Shown: positions 10,519 through 24,090, counted from the first letter of the stretch. The stretch is DNA of 64,000 nt from Adiantum capillus-veneris (GCA_014529385.2 CM043960.1:38975281-39039280); one strand, 5' to 3'. Numbers and translations: made by a program. The notes: generated by a model from the sequence alone, not told the origin.

Positions 10519-11439
10519 TGTGGGACGCATGTCTAACCTCACCATCCTATCTTATTGCAGTATTAGCGAGAACCACGATTAATTTGTCAAACCATGGGAT
10601 GAAGCTGACTCGACTAGTGCATAGAGGCTACAAGAGGTTGTCAATCTCTTTGAAAACAACTAACAACTCGCATCTAACTCAAGCTACACTCAAGTGACTG
10701 AAATCACCAAAAGCCAATCGCTCATCGACAAGCAAATCACATCCATTACAGCATTAAATGACATCCAAACGTAATGAAACTTCTAGAACAAGTTTATAAG
10801 ACCTAAGCACACATGTCTATGGTCTTAAATCCCACTTTAGGTCAAGTTCCAAAATCGCAATTATTAACAGCAGTGGATTTTTGACATAGTCGTTTTCGAC
10901 CCAGAATGCATCTAAATGCTTAGAAATGATGCGCCAATACCCCGCCTATGCTTAGTTCTTGATTTAATAGTGTAAATTCCTAGTTATAATGAAATTAGGT
11001 CGCGGGTCGGCGATGTCAAATAGCTATGAAATACTGTGAATGGCTTACGTCAATGCGTAGAGCTCTTACCTGCGGTTGCAATGCAATAAACGCATTCGCA
11101 ATGTGACAACCAGAGAGGGAGTAGGAAGCGCGAGAAGGAGAGAAGTGAGAGCCATTAGCTCACGCTGTGTATTTCTTATCCAAAAAACTTGTAAAAAACT
11201 TACAAAAATTGGCTTTTATACCTTAGCCAAGGTTTTTGAGTGGTCAAAACTAATAATCTGGAGTTCTACCAAAGCTGGGAATTGACTGGCTGATACAATC
11301 GGGAAGCTTGTAGCCCGGCTCATTAATTACAAAGTTTACCAAGAAAATAGGAGTTACAATATTCTCAATTTATCAAAATAATAATTGTTTTACAAGGAAA
11401 ACTCCGAAAAATGGTGTCCGTGTTAGCTTGCTGCTAACA
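10519..11439 (-). repeat. Gypsy 5' LTR, 921 bp
   Basis: On the minus strand it runs from TGTTAGCAGCAAGC at 11439 to ..GCGTCCCACA at 10519, with TG..CA ends. The start resembles the LTR of the 23639-47783 element (TGTTAGCAAGTAGCGG), so the two are related families. The left partner LTR is absent from the window. The 5 bp beyond the right end are GCCAC (11440-11444), a candidate target duplication that I could not match. Confidence 0.75.
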
Positions 11440-11469
11440 GCCACTTATGCAGGCATGGAGACTCTCAAA

Positions 11470-12777
11470 GAGATTGAAGGGTTTTTGGGTACGGGGCAGT
11501 GTCTAGAGGGTTTGTCCAAGTTGCAAAGAATAAGAGTGGTGCAGAAAGCCCACAAATTTACATAGGTGAAGATCTCATGAACTATGGGCGTGACAGAGTG
11601 CTAAGAAGGGTGTTGTACAAAGAAGAGATAGGTATGGTGTTGGAGCAATGCCACAAAGAAAGTGGACAACAAGGCAAAGACCAGGTTCTATTTTGAGTGC
11701 TTAGAGCAGGCTTTTGGTGGCCTTCCATAGTGAAGGACGTGCATTATTGGTGCAAGACGTGCCACGATTGTCAGACTATAGGTGAAAGATGACTGGTAAC
11801 AGAGTCACAAGGTGACATCATTGCACAAAGATATTTTGAAAAGTGGAGTCTGGATGCCATAGGTCCTCTCCCAAAGTCTACAAGCGGTAAGAAGTACGTG
11901 GTGGTAGCCATTGACTACCTTACAAGGTGGGTCGAGGCCAAGGATGTGAAGGAAGTAAATGCTAATGTGGTGGCTCAGTTTGTATTCGATAACATCTATT
12001 GCCATTTTGGTGTTCCATGGGTGCTAGTTTTTGATAGGGATCAAGGGTTTAGAAGCAAGCTCATGCGTGCATTAGTGGAAAAGCTATAGATTCAGCATCG
12101 GTTTTCCTCACCCTATCACCCCCAATGCAATGGTCTAGTTGAAGGTGCTAATGGGCAAATTGTCAAAATATTAACAAAGTACGTGTATAAGCATGAGACT
12201 GAGTGGGAAACAAATCTAGAGAAGTGTTTGTGGGCGTATAGGACGTCCTATAAAGTAGCTACAAATTTCACTCCATTCAAGCTAGTCTATGGTAAGGAGG
12301 CTGTATTATCAGTGCATGCACAGTTGGGTGCTTTGAAAGGTATGTGGCGTGTCAATGCCACTCAACAAGGAGTTCTACAGGATCGGATAGCCAGTTTGGA
12401 GGCTTTGCAGATGGACAGAGAGGCAGCAACTGACTTATATGTCAAGCAGAGAGAGAAGCGGGTTGCCAAGTTCAATCAAAACTTTGCCAGACAAGAGAAT
12501 AGAGGAAGGAGATATGGTCATGAAGTACAAAATCTACCTGGATTTCACATTACAGAAGAAGTTCAAAAAGAAGTGGACAGGTCCATATAAAGTGCAGACC
12601 CAGTGCAGAAGGCCTTTTCAAATGAGACCTATCAGTTGGTGAGAGCAAATGGCAAGCTTCTTAGGAGCAGGGTGAACGGTGTGCGGCTCAAGTTGTATTT
12701 TGAGAGGGATCTAGTGCCTGACTTGCATCAGATTGTAGTCGAGGGGGTGGGCAACCCACCTAAAACATGTAGTGGAT
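11470..12777 (+). pseudogene. Gypsy integrase pseudogene (zinc domain, core, C-terminus)
   Basis: One frame runs from 11499 to about 12570 with three stops, then shifts. Order: zinc-binding region (VLEQCHKESG near 11640; CKTCHDCQ near 11752), then the core with catalytic aspartate in SLDAIGPLPKS (about 11850). Next are the second aspartate in LVFDRDQGF (about 12030) and the glutamate in CNGLVEGANGQIV (about 12130). DWExNLEKCLWAYRTSY-type and FKLVYGKEAV strings follow, then the C-terminal KKWTGPYKV region, ending with a stop at about 12777 after NPPKTCSG. The D-D-E triad is present although the frame is broken. It begins immediately after the minus-strand LTR that has inserted into it or beside it; its RT is not in the window. 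Confidence 0.85.
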
Positions 12778-15738
12778 GAAAAAAGATGAAGTTTTTTGTG
12801 CATAGCCTGTACGTAGGGTTGTGATTTTATGAGTGCATTCAGTTGTCAGTTTAGTGTGCAAGTTTCCAAAGTTCTGTAGATTATGCTTTTGGTCGAACAT
12901 AAATGTTTGACGGTGGGGTTGGGCAATGATGGTTCAGCCAAATTTGGTCTGAGTTGGAAAGTTATCTGTGTCAGGCAAAGTCTGCAGGCAGGTGAAGTGT
13001 AAAAGGCTAGAGCAAGTATGGAGTCCCTAGGCAGACCGGTGACAGCGGAAATGTATGTTTAAAGTGGTTTTTTAGGCCAAAAAAGCTTCAAGATGGGACC
13101 ATATGGGATAGCAGGTGAAGGTGCATTTCCAAGTCAGTGCTCTAGAATGTAGTGCTTGATGTGCTCTAGAAGCTGATCCAGACAGCTTGTCAAACGAAGC
13201 CCCAATCCTCAGGATATTGCAGTGCAAAGTTGGAAGGTTTAGTAGATCCCCGATGGACAAGGCACATGGGGACTGATGGCCCAGGCACGTGTCAGCAGAT
13301 ACATGTGTAGAGCTCAAATTATGGAGCATGCTTGTCTTCTCGAATTGCCAATCAGCGCTCTGGATAGCAAGTTATGGACATCAGAAGTTTTTTCGGGGGC
13401 CAGTTATGGGCCAAGTCAATTGCATGGAAAATTGTGCCATCTGGAATTTCTTGAGCCTTGATAGGATTTTAGAGGGTAGCATGCATCATGCGGAGTAAGC
13501 AAAAATTGATGGCTCGTGATTCTGAGTCTCGAGCGCCGAGTTAAAGTCCAAACAAGTCTGGTGCAGTTACACGTGGGCCAATCACATATGTTTTTTTCTT
13601 TTTTGATACTCTAGTTTGTAGTCTCAGGAGAATCAAATGGAGACAAAGGCTGGGGGGTTCAAAGCACGCAAGGAGATCCTCTCACTAGGCTTGATGGACT
13701 GTGCATTAAACATGTGAGCAAGTAAATGTTGCAGGTTAAAAGAGACACCATGAGGGAATTCTTAAGAGAGTTTTTTGAGTACTCAAAGAGGGTCATTGAA
13801 GGCAGCTCACAGGTGAATGCCACATGGAATTTGGATAGACCCACATGCGTAGCAGGAAGCCAACGCTCGGGGTACATAACCTAGGGCGTGACCTCCTTCG
13901 CATGCTTTCGAAGGAGTTGGAGCTCATAGCGATGGCGAGTTCCGTGACGTACTGTGAAGGAGCTACGTTGGCGGCGCTACAGCGCGTAGTGACGCGAGTC
14001 AGTTGAACCAGGCGGTTTTGGTAGCGAAGGCCGACGTGGGGTGACGCCAGCGGCGTGCGACAGCTCGACGATAGCTGATGACGTGGCATGCCCGCTAGGG
14101 GACAGCTCCCGCGCCCGGCCCTTGAGGCCCCAATCTTTTTTGAGGATAAGCCCCCCCCCCCCCCCCCCCCAAACTAGCAAGGTCGCTAATGCTCAGGGTC
14201 AAGGGGTAGGGGATGATTCCCATGCTATGAAAACAAGGAGAGAGGGAGTGTTCAAGGGCCTCCCAAAGGGTACACAGGATAGGCAGACCCATTCCAAGGC
14301 CGGCCAAGCAAAGGCAGTCAGAGGCAAAGGGAAGGGCAAGTAGGATATCGCTAGTTTGGAGAGAGAAAGAGTAAGGAAAAGAGATGAAGCCCAAAGGGTG
14401 GCCAAAGCATGCAATCAGGAGCTGGACAAAGATGTTCGAGCAGACGAAAATGAGGCAGCTCCCTCTTTCCAAAAGATGCCAAATCAGGATGCCATATGGA
14501 CAATTAAGGTGCAGATTCTAAAGTTGAAGACCGCCCACTATAAAAGCCATTTTTTAATGAAATGGGGGCTTTTTTTGTGCCATTTGAAGCCTGCAAAGTG
14601 GAGCTCTCTGACAGACTAATCCCTTTGTACTTTTTTCTTGAAAATAGCCATGGTGATGGCATTGCAAGCCTTTGTACATGCCTTTTGAAGTGTAATCAAG
14701 CCACTATTGCCCCGTTTTGCTATCATTTCCCCTTCCCCCCTTCTCTTTCTCCTGCTTAAATGTTTCCCCTCGGTGCCGGTAGTGTGGATGTGTGTGCTCC
14801 CCCACTGACGATGTTCTGTATGAGAGAGTGAGATTGAGCGGTTGTGTGCTTGTGTAAGGGTGGAGACAGACCGTGGCAGTAGGTGTGCATGGTGTGGTGG
14901 ATTTGTGGAGTGTGTAGCAGTGGAAAAAGAGCAGGCAGTGGTCTGCTAGTGTAAAGAATGTTTTTGAAGGTGTTTTTTTAGAGGATAGGGGTGTTTTGGA
15001 TGCCCTGAGCTAAAGAGAGGCCCTTGTGTTTGTGTCACGTGTGTTTTCCCATTCCCCCTCTGTAGCATGAGAATGTGCTTATGTTATCCGTGCTTCAGCA
15101 TCAGGTACGACTTGGAAACTAATTGTGTTAATTACCTCAGTGACTTGATACCCGATTCTCAAAGTAGAACAGTGTTGACTCTCTACTGTGCAAATCTCCC
15201 TCCATCTTGTTGTTGCGGATTGGTTGTAGGTTGCGTACATGGTCTCGTCCTCCTCCTCTTCTCCTTGGCACACGAGCTATGTATATCCACTGAGCCTGAC
15301 GTGTTGGTTGTCTTTTCCACTGCAAATCTGTCACCATTATGCCTGGCACTCGAGCCTTGATGGAGATGCGAAGTTCATCCAGCTGTTCTTGGAGCTCTTG
15401 TTCTTCTATCATCGAGTTAGCAAACCCTGCTAACCATTCATCCATCCACAAAAGGTTAGGGTTTTTAGTCTTGTAAACTGAAGGGTTTCATGAAAGGGTC
15501 CTCCGTGGGGGCACCAAGAAAATGAGGGTCAAAAAGATATGCCAGGTGGGGTGGCCTCTACACCACACATAGCCTGAAATCCCCAAGCATCATCTCAGGG
15601 GGTGTAGCACCTAAGGTGTGCTATTCTATAACTCTAAAGGGGCACCACCTAGCATAAGCGCGGCTAGGATGCGTATCATAGCCTTGGACTTGTCACTCTG
15701 GCACAACACACCCAAACCACATTCTTCTGAATCCTGAC
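12778..15738. other. Unassigned 3-kb region, possibly retroelement tail and LTR
   Basis: No recognisable protein. A G+C-rich part (13880-14110), a C20 run (14151-14170) and a Lys/Arg-rich open stretch (14212-14480) occur. A TATA-like cactataaaagcc lies at 14534-14546, of the kind found in LTR promoters. A minus-strand frame at 15451-15137 shows no family I know. Because it follows integrase sequence it may hold the element's 3' tail and LTR, but I found no paired terminus. Confidence 0.3.
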
Positions 15739-16605
<867 letters not shown>

Positions 16606-18504
16606 GCGATGGCGGTCATCTACAGACAAAAGAAAAAAACGTTTTTTAAAATTTTTTTCCTTGCATTGTGAAGCTCCCCTTTTGGGGTTGGTTCCCATGG
16701 CCCGGGTCCGGAAACCTGCCGTCAAGAGCTTTTGACCTAGAGTTCCTTACTGCAATTTTTCCTGCTACAGCCACCTCGGACCTTCAGATCACGCCAGATT
16801 TCACAGGTGGCTCCTTGCTAGTGCATAAACCATCTTATATGGTCACAAATGCACAAAAACTATGAGAAAAACTGCATCAATCAAACCAAAAGAAGGATTT
16901 GGGCAATCTGACAAAGAGCTTTTGGGATGGCAAACCAAGATCGAATTTCAAAACAAGTACATGGAAATGCTCCTCTCACCTGACAGAATTTAGCCATATA
17001 ATCTTAGTCGAGCAATAGTGTGAAACATGGACCGCGATCCATTACCACCCACCTCCAATTGCAAGAAAAAGTTGGGAAAAACAGTGCTTTTGAAATTTTT
17101 GTTCTACAGCTGTAATCATAGTTCAAAGATGTTGCAGAACATGGATCGCGATCCATGTCCCCCAACATGGCCTAGCAGAAAAATTTCAGTGCAAACAACT
17201 CGATATTGCCTTGGGGAATGTGCCCTACAAATTTGGTATGAAATGGACCTTGCAATCATCAAAAACCAAGGGAGATTAGGTTTTCAATCTGCAAGTGGTC
17301 ATTTTAACCCATGATAGAAATTTTTTGACCCAAATTCAATAAAAAGTGCACCAATAGATTAGGAAAGATGTATGGAAGCTACCCTATCAATCTTGTGCAA
17401 AATGGTGTCAGAACATGGAACGCGATCCATGATCCCCCTAAAGAAGATTGATCAAAAAAAGAGTGCACATTGTTGCAGTGATCTTGAAGTTGGGAAATGT
17501 GTGAATTCTTACTGTTTTTTCAATCAAATAGCTTCAATTGTCGAAATGAGCAAAGTTAGAGTGTTAAATGCAAAAATTGTCATTTTGGGACAAGTTGCAG
17601 GAACAAAGACACTTGGGACATTATTTGTGACTCAAAGTAGTGCTAAAAAATGATTGAGAAGTGATAAAAACTTGCCAGAGGGCATGGAGTGTGCAAACAT
17701 ACTCCAAATGGGTAGAAACCAATAGGCAGCCGGGGTTGGGGTTCTTCTTCAACTCCAAATCATTAGAAATCCAAATACCACATAGATTGACCATAATCAA
17801 GGATCAAAAGTGCCATCCAAAACCACATGTGGCAAAGTTAGACCAAATTAAACCATAACTTGGGAAGCTGGGTAAACAAGAGATGAACTTGTCCAAATTT
17901 GAAAATAAGGTCACCGGTGTGCTAGAATAGACTATAGGAACAAGCTCCCAAAGTTTCATCCCATATGGCTGCCCAACATGGATCGTGATCCATGACTCCC
18001 TATGAGTTGCCCAAGTAAAAATCATATGAATTGGCCCCAATTCTCAAAGTCAACTTAACCCTAGAGTTTCAACTCATTTGGATTGCAAAATCCTTGCCAA
18101 AATGCCAAAATTCTCTAAGTCAGCAAAATCTTCAAAATCTTGCATGAAATCCCAACCAGTGATCCAAATTCAAAAACAAGTGAACCATAGCATCCCCACC
18201 TCATGCTTGATCAGATGGGACCATCAAAAGATCAAAATGCTATCCAACATGAGCCCCTAAGCCAGAATTGACATGTAGCAATTATTCGACCTAGTGCATG
18301 TAGCTACCCTAGATGCACTGTTGAAATTTGGACAAATTTGGACTTTTTTTAATCAAGTTATACTCATTTTTTTGTTTATGGTTGAGGTTTACATTTTTTC
18401 GACAATTTATCAACAGTTGTAGGTCAAATTTTGAATCTAATTTTTGGAATGTCTGCTCACAAAATGCCTCGCAGATGACCAAGGAAGCAATGGGAAGAAC
18501 CTCC
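16606..18504. other. Non-coding retroelement tail with TCGCGA palindromes
   Basis: AT-rich, no coding signal. Four palindromic sites, catggatcgcgatccatg or single-base variants, lie at 17026-17043, 17140-17157, 17414-17431 and 17977-17994. Each is preceded by a short A- or C-rich string and followed by a C-rich one. It leads into the ORF at 18512 and probably belongs to the same plus-strand LTR element. Confidence 0.5.
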
Positions 18505-18511
18505 CTACCAA

Positions 18512-21024
18512 GTGATAGAGATTGCATCAAATGATAAAGCTCATGTGTCAGAGGAAGAACTTGCCCAAATACCGGCTAGCATCTTCATTGATAAATTTGA
18601 AGCAGCTAATGGCACAAAAGTAAAGACAACTATCTTCCCAAAAGCGCTTTGGAATCTTCATTATCAGCAAGAAGTACTTGCAGGCACAAGGTGCCTACAT
18701 ATGGATACTTTATTTTGGCTACAATCATGGGGCACAGATTTCCAAAGAGCCCCTGAATTGATGTCATCAATTTAGCACAATGGAGAAGCCACTCTAACGG
18801 ATAAAAATGGAGAGATAGTCAAAGTTAGAATCACAAAAAATATGATTAATCAAGCATTGCATTTACCACTAGGCAACCACAACCTTCTGCTAAAGACAAA
18901 GGCTGTAGATAACGATAAGGCTTTCATCAAGCAGCAAGGACACAAATTTACCTATAAAGATTTGGTGTACTCAAAAACCAAATTGCCATTGTGTTTTATC
19001 TCACAACACTTAAAGGTCCAAAATCCACCTAGATACACAGAACCAAATCTCCATATTGTTGTGGTAATGGCTATCGAATTGTCAGAGCAAAGGTTGATCA
19101 TATGTGATCTTGACACTTACATACTAGAGAACCTGGAAGAAAAAAATCTCAAGAACAATGCCCAAAACAAGACATATATGAATGGGGGACCAATGCTAAC
19201 AAGAATTTCATATCACACATTGGGCATGATAGATGAGCTTCCATCGGTGGAGGCCAAGGATGATCCAGAAAGCAAGAAAGAAGAAGTGAGCACCTCTAGA
19301 AGGCCGCAATTATCTCATAAGAAATCGTAGTCCCCTTGCTCCCAAGCATTGTTAGAAGAAGGACAGACAATGGTGCAATCATTCGAAGAAGATGAGCACC
19401 TGGAGCACATTAACTTACAATTTCAATGTCAAAGAGTTGGATTTGAAGGAAATCAAAGCGAAAGTAGAAAAGGCAATGGAGTCCAATCAAAAGCTACAAC
19501 ACAAGATTGAAGAGCTACAAAGAATGGAAATAGACCTCCAAGTTGAACTACAAAGAGAGCAAGCGAATGCTGCCCATTATTATCAAGAATTTCAAGCCTT
19601 TAATGAAGCAAATACTAATCTATAGGTTGAGCAACAATGGCTAGAGGAGGAGCTTGAAAAAGAAAGACAAAGGCATGTCAATCTTGGGGAGTCTTATGGG
19701 GTGGTCAAAACTACACTCACCCAGCTCCTAGCAATGCAAGACACGACAACCCTTGCTTCTACCTCATAAACTCCAGTCTCAACTGCACAAGAGCTCAAGG
19801 ATCTAAAGGAGACTTTAACTCAAGAGAAGTATGATCGACAAGTCATGAGTGTTGGGCACAAAGCGATTCAGAGCCAAAAAGATGAGGAGATTAAGTTTCT
19901 CAAAGAGAAATTGGCTAAAGCAAAGGAAGAGATAGAAGCACAAAGAACCACACATGCCCTGGCTATACAACAAAAAGATTTCTCCATTAGTGCCATAAGG
20001 GCTCAGCCTCCCGTAGTAGAAGCCCCTCTTCCAATGGGAGAACAACATATAAGTATGGACCCTCCCCTGATAGAACTGCCAAGCACTTCTACACAGGCAA
20101 GACAACATAATTTTCAAGACACAGAAGATAAAGTAGATGCCGAGAGGAGTTCAAAGGTGGATCTTAAAATTGCATGATCCATCACACAAGGAGTATATAC
20201 AATATGACCTCAAGGAACTTGAGTCGGCAGCACTTCTGATGATCACCCCAGATGAGGTTGTCAAAAACCATGGGCATGAGATGATATCTCTACCACTGGA
20301 TGAGACAAGAGGGCCTCCTCTAGAAAAGAAAATGTTGCCTAGTCTTGAGCCCAACCATAAGGGGGATTACAAGGATGTTCTTGTCACTGCAGACCAAGTC
20401 CTGACAATCCTTGAGAACCAACCCCTAAGGAGGAAAAAGGGGTTTGAAAAGCTCCCAACATATGAAACATACTACAAAAATGTGCCACAACACCTCAGGA
20501 TCAATCCAAGCTTCTGCCCCATCAATAGGCTATGATCCTCGGATGATTTCTATTCTTGGCAAAGCAAAAGACGAGAAGTGTTGAGCTATCAAGTTCTCAC
20601 AAAGCTAGCATGAAACTTCCCTTCATTGGAAAATATATGGTGGATATGCTAAAAAGGATTCATCAAACAAATGAAGGATCTTCTGAATCTAACATGCCAA
20701 ATGTTGTTGAAGATTGCCAAGATGCTAATCACATGCATCACCTCATTTGAAGATATCAAAGCAACAGTAGGACATCCACCATGGCAGGTCTTCCTCAAAG
20801 GAACCAAAGTCTTGTGTTGGAATCTTGAGAAAGAGATTACCAGCATAAATGTGATCATGGGGTTATATGCCTGTGTCATTTTTTTGCCATCTCACTACAT
20901 GCAAACATTTGAGGAGGCATTCATGACAGGGTTCTTTGAGCTCAATGCATCCATCTTTAATCCCATGACAAAGAATCTGCCTGCCAGACATATAGCTTAT
21001 CAGAGAACATTGCTACAAAGGTAG
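18512..21024 (+). pseudogene. Unrecognised coiled-coil ORF, broken, upstream of a 3' LTR
   Basis: I do not recognise this protein. A frame at 18512-19330 (one TAG at 18773) encodes a globular part with PKALWNLHYQQEVLAGTR, KNMINQALHLPLGNH and YTYKDLVYSK-like strings. After a shift near 19400 a second frame (19392-20177, two stops) is a long Glu/Lys/Gln-rich heptad region, clearly coiled coil (VEKAMESNQKLQHKIEELQR; KDEEIKFLKEKLAKAKEEIE). A third frame from 20140 gives a C-terminal globular part with HDPSHKEYIQYDLKELES, and 20671-21024 ends SFEDIKATVGHPPWQVFLKG. It ends about 160 bp before a polypurine tract, so it is best read as an extra ORF of an LTR element. A captured host gene is the alternative. 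Confidence 0.55.
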
Positions 21025-21186
21025 GGATTGAATCACGAGGAAAAAAGTTTACTCTACTCACTCGCACTCTAGAGAAACGTACACTGGACTACTAAAGAAG
21101 GTACATTCAACTCAAAGCAACAAAAAGATAGCCTGGTGGATCAATGAAGCAGACAAAAATAATTTACACAAGGATGTGCACATCCT

Positions 21187-21198
21187 AGGAAGGGGGAA
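21187..21198 (+). other. Polypurine tract
   Basis: aggaagggggaa lies immediately before a TG LTR start, the arrangement that primes plus-strand synthesis in LTR elements. The same string with one more G precedes the LTR at 24295 on the other strand. Confidence 0.8.
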
Positions 21199-21465
21199 TG
21201 TTGGAAGTCAAGTCAAACGGGTGCCCTTTCAAGTCGATCGCTTCTTCCATGAGCCCAAAATTCCCATATATCTTCATTATTTTTCCGAGAAGCTTTGTAA
21301 CTATTTGATACTCTCTGATTGCAGATGGGTAATCTCTAAGAAGTTAAGTCACAAAGTTTGTATTGGAATTTGAGCCCTGTAAAGTTAGCCAATGGCCAAA
21401 AGATCCCTAGGTATAATGTATATTTTGTAAAGTGGGAAAGGGACACATTATCATTATCAAGTTTC
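21199..21465 (+). repeat. 3' LTR (5' part) of the plus-strand element
   Basis: Begins TGTTGGAAGTCAAGTC directly after the polypurine tract and continues until the Copia LTR begins at 21466. The Copia element therefore inserted into this LTR. Its remainder should resume near 50828, where agtttgaagcatacgattg follows, but I cannot prove the continuation without the other LTR copy. Confidence 0.65.
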
Positions 21466-21691
21466 TGTTGGGATTAGGGTTGCAGAGAAACGCACACAGC
21501 TTGGAGAAGACAAAGGAAGCTCAAGGCATACAATAGAGAGTGTGTTACTTAGTGTGAAATGGAAAGATAGATAGCCCTAGAGTGATGGGCATATATACAA
21601 TGCACGGGGCAAAAAACCTCCTAAAGAGGGAAAAATGCCCCGACGGTCCTAGTGTGTTCACACACATCACTACTACATGTATATAGTAACA
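21466..21691 (-). repeat. Copia 3' LTR, 226 bp
   Basis: Plus-strand ends are TGTTGGGATTAGGG and ..ATATAGTAACA. It matches the right LTR from 50521 over nearly its whole length (for example gagaaacgcacacagcttgg and gttcacacacatca). Both LTRs flank one minus-strand Copia coding region that is split by the 24-kb insertion. Short LTRs of this size are common in Copia. Confidence 0.85.
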
Positions 21692-21703
21692 AATCCCCCC
21701 TGG
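21692..21703 (-). other. Copia polypurine tract
   Basis: On the minus strand ccaggggggatt abuts the LTR start TGTTACTATATAC. Position and purine content fit plus-strand priming. Confidence 0.75.
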
Positions 21704-21766
21704 AGTGATGCGGTGAACTAGAGTTGGCACATGAGTAAAGGGAAGTGCCATGACCTGAGGACATGA

Positions 21767-23633
21767 TCAATCCACAAAGGGGAGTAATCCCAAAGCTTTG
21801 CGGAAAGCTTCAAGCTTCTCCCGAGACAATGCCTTTGTGAAAAGATCTGCAAGGTTGTCCTGTGTTGCCACATAAGCGAAGATGATCTCTCTTGCTGAGA
21901 GCCTCTCCCTGAAATAGTGCACCTCAATGTGCTTTGTGCGAGCATGAAAAATTGGGTTCCTCACAACTGCCAATGCGCTCTGACTGTTAGCGTAGATAGT
22001 GTTGGCAGTGTCCTGTCCAACACTCAAATCAGCCATAAGGCGTCTGAGCCATACACACTCAACCGTAGCTCTGAGGACTTCCCTGTACTCAGCCTCACAA
22101 CTAGAAGTGGCCACAGTAGGTTTCTTCTTGCTCAATCATGATATACATGAACTTCCAGGCATGAAACAAAAACCACTTGTGGAAACTCTCATGTCAAAAC
22201 AACCAGCCCAATCTGAGTCCGAAAAAGCATGTAAGTCTGGCGGCAATGATCCCCCCTTGGGATAAAACAAGCCAAGATGTAAAGTGCCACTAAGGTAGCA
22301 ATAAAAGCCTACCAATGCTTAGACCCTGGTCTATGCATAAATTTGCTAACCTGTGAGATTGCAAACTGAATATACAGCCTCGTGTTGCATACATAAATGA
22401 GACAGCCAACAATAGTTTGGGAAAGAGTGACATCAGCAGGATCATCGTCATCATGTAGACTCAACTTAAAACCTGTTTCCAGGGGAGTGGCAATAGGTTT
22501 GCAATCCTCAAGTCCAAACTTACATAGTAATGTCTCTATGTAACTGTTCTGACACAAGGCAATACCACCATCACACTGCTTAACTGTATACCCAAGTAAT
22601 GATGCAATAGCCCCAAATCTTTCATCTTGAAATTAGCATTCAAATCATCCTTAAATTGATCAATATGTCACTCATTTGATCCAGTGATCAGCAAATCATC
22701 AACATAAAGAACCACAAGGAGAAGTACATCACCCTCACGCTTTACATACAACGTGCTTTCTGTTGGACTATTACGAAAGCCTTGTTTGACCAAATGAGTG
22801 TCAGCTTTCTCATACCAATCATGAGGAGATTGCTTCAACCCATAAAAAGACTTATTAAATCTACACACTTTGTCCTCTTGTCCTTTCTTGAAAAAACTGC
22901 GAGGTTGCGTTACATAAACTTCCTCAAATATGTCACCATTCAAGAAAGCAGGAACAATGTCTGATTGATGTACATCCCAATGAAAATGAGCTACCAATGC
23001 ACATAGAAATGCACAGTAGTCATACGACAAGTGGGAGAAAAAGTTCTTCATAATCTATACCTTTTTGCTGCGCATAACCCTTTGCAACAAGTCAAGCCTT
23101 ATGGCGATCGATCTCACCATCCGGGTTGCATTTCAACTTGTAAACCCACTTTGTACCAATGACCTTTTTGTCAGGAGGCAAATCATATAAAGTCCATGTG
23201 TAATTTTCTATAAGTGCATCATATTCTGATTTCATGGCAGCCATCCAATTTTTTGAATCCTGTGCTTCATCAAAAGATAGAGGTTCCTAAACTTCATGTT
23301 AGCTCGATATAGCCAAAGCATAACAATCTGATGCATAAGATGCATGGCGAGAGCTTGAACCAATACGACTAGACAAAGGTGCATCCAATTTACTGTCACG
23401 CAATGTTTGCACCATCCATTTTGGCATACCTCTAGCCTGCTCATTTTCAGCCCTTTCCTCATCAAGTACACCATGTACATCTGCATCAGTAATAAGTTGA
23501 TCTGTAACATTTTTAGAAACCCCCATAGGTTGTACATTTTCCTCACTGGAATTTACATTCGCATTTACACCACTAAAAAGAGGCAACAAAGTGTCATAAA
23601 TGTCCTATGAGCTTACATTATTGTCTCTAGTAC
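21767..23633 (-). pseudogene. Copia pol, C-terminal half: RT and RNase H
   Basis: Minus-strand continuation of the coding region at 47789-50159. After a spacer with SEENVQPMGVSKNVTDQL (near 23530) comes RT: HWDVHQSDIVPAFLNGDIFE (near 22970, motif A), RFNKSFYGLKQSPHDWYEK and the catalytic VVLYVDDLLITGSNE (near 22690). The thumb/connection MCQNSYIETLLCKFGLEDCK (22557) follows. RNase H is at 22135-21767, with VATSSCEAEYREVLRATVE and YANSQSALAVVRNPIFHART. The stop at 21767 lies 64 bp from the polypurine tract. Stops and shifts near 23040, 22620 and 22300 inactivate it. Confidence 0.9.
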
Positions 23634-23638
23634 ATGAC
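23634..23638. other. Left target-site duplication ATGAC
   Basis: ATGAC immediately before the inserted element start TGTTAGC at 23639; its twin is at 47784-47788. Joining the flanks there keeps the Copia reading frame, apart from one downstream stop. Confidence 0.85.
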
Positions 23639-24090
23639 TGTTAGCAGCAGCTAACACAGGCTACACCAATTATGCACCAAGATATGGATGTGCTATAGTG
23701 CACAATATTTCCTTTTCATTGTATAGGGCCTTGGGCTCATTTAGGAGTTCTAAAGTTGTATGAGTCTAAGCTAGAGAGCTCAACTTTATCCCATAGAAGG
23801 GTTTGAGGCCCAAAGCTATAAAAGAGCCCTATGCTTAATGAGAAGTCATTCTTGGGTGAGTTCTCCTCTTTGTAGAGTGGGTGGTCATGAGGCTCATGGA
23901 CTTTCCATGCCCATGTAGCTCTTGATTTCTAATAATCAATTACACTTTCTTTTTTATTAGTCTTCTTTGTTTGATTATGTGGAGTGAGATTGTATTAGTG
24001 TGATGGTAGATCTCCTAGTCCCTTTTTTGAGTTAATCTATTCTATCCACACCATTGGCCATGGTGTCTGAGGGCTATGCCTTCCTTCTCA
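23639..24090 (+). repeat. LTR first 450 bp in inverted (plus) orientation
   Basis: Matches the first half of the LTR at 46945-47783 read on the minus strand, from TGTTAGCAGCAGC through the TATA box (tataaaag, 23818-23825) to ggctatgccttccttctc. There it departs from the parent sequence and joins the inverted LTR copy to the right. A normal 3' LTR would be in the opposite orientation. Confidence 0.85.

Noticed and set aside
14534-14546. TATA-like cactataaaagcc as a gene promoter
   Set aside because: No coding sequence follows; more likely an LTR promoter, but no LTR pair was found.
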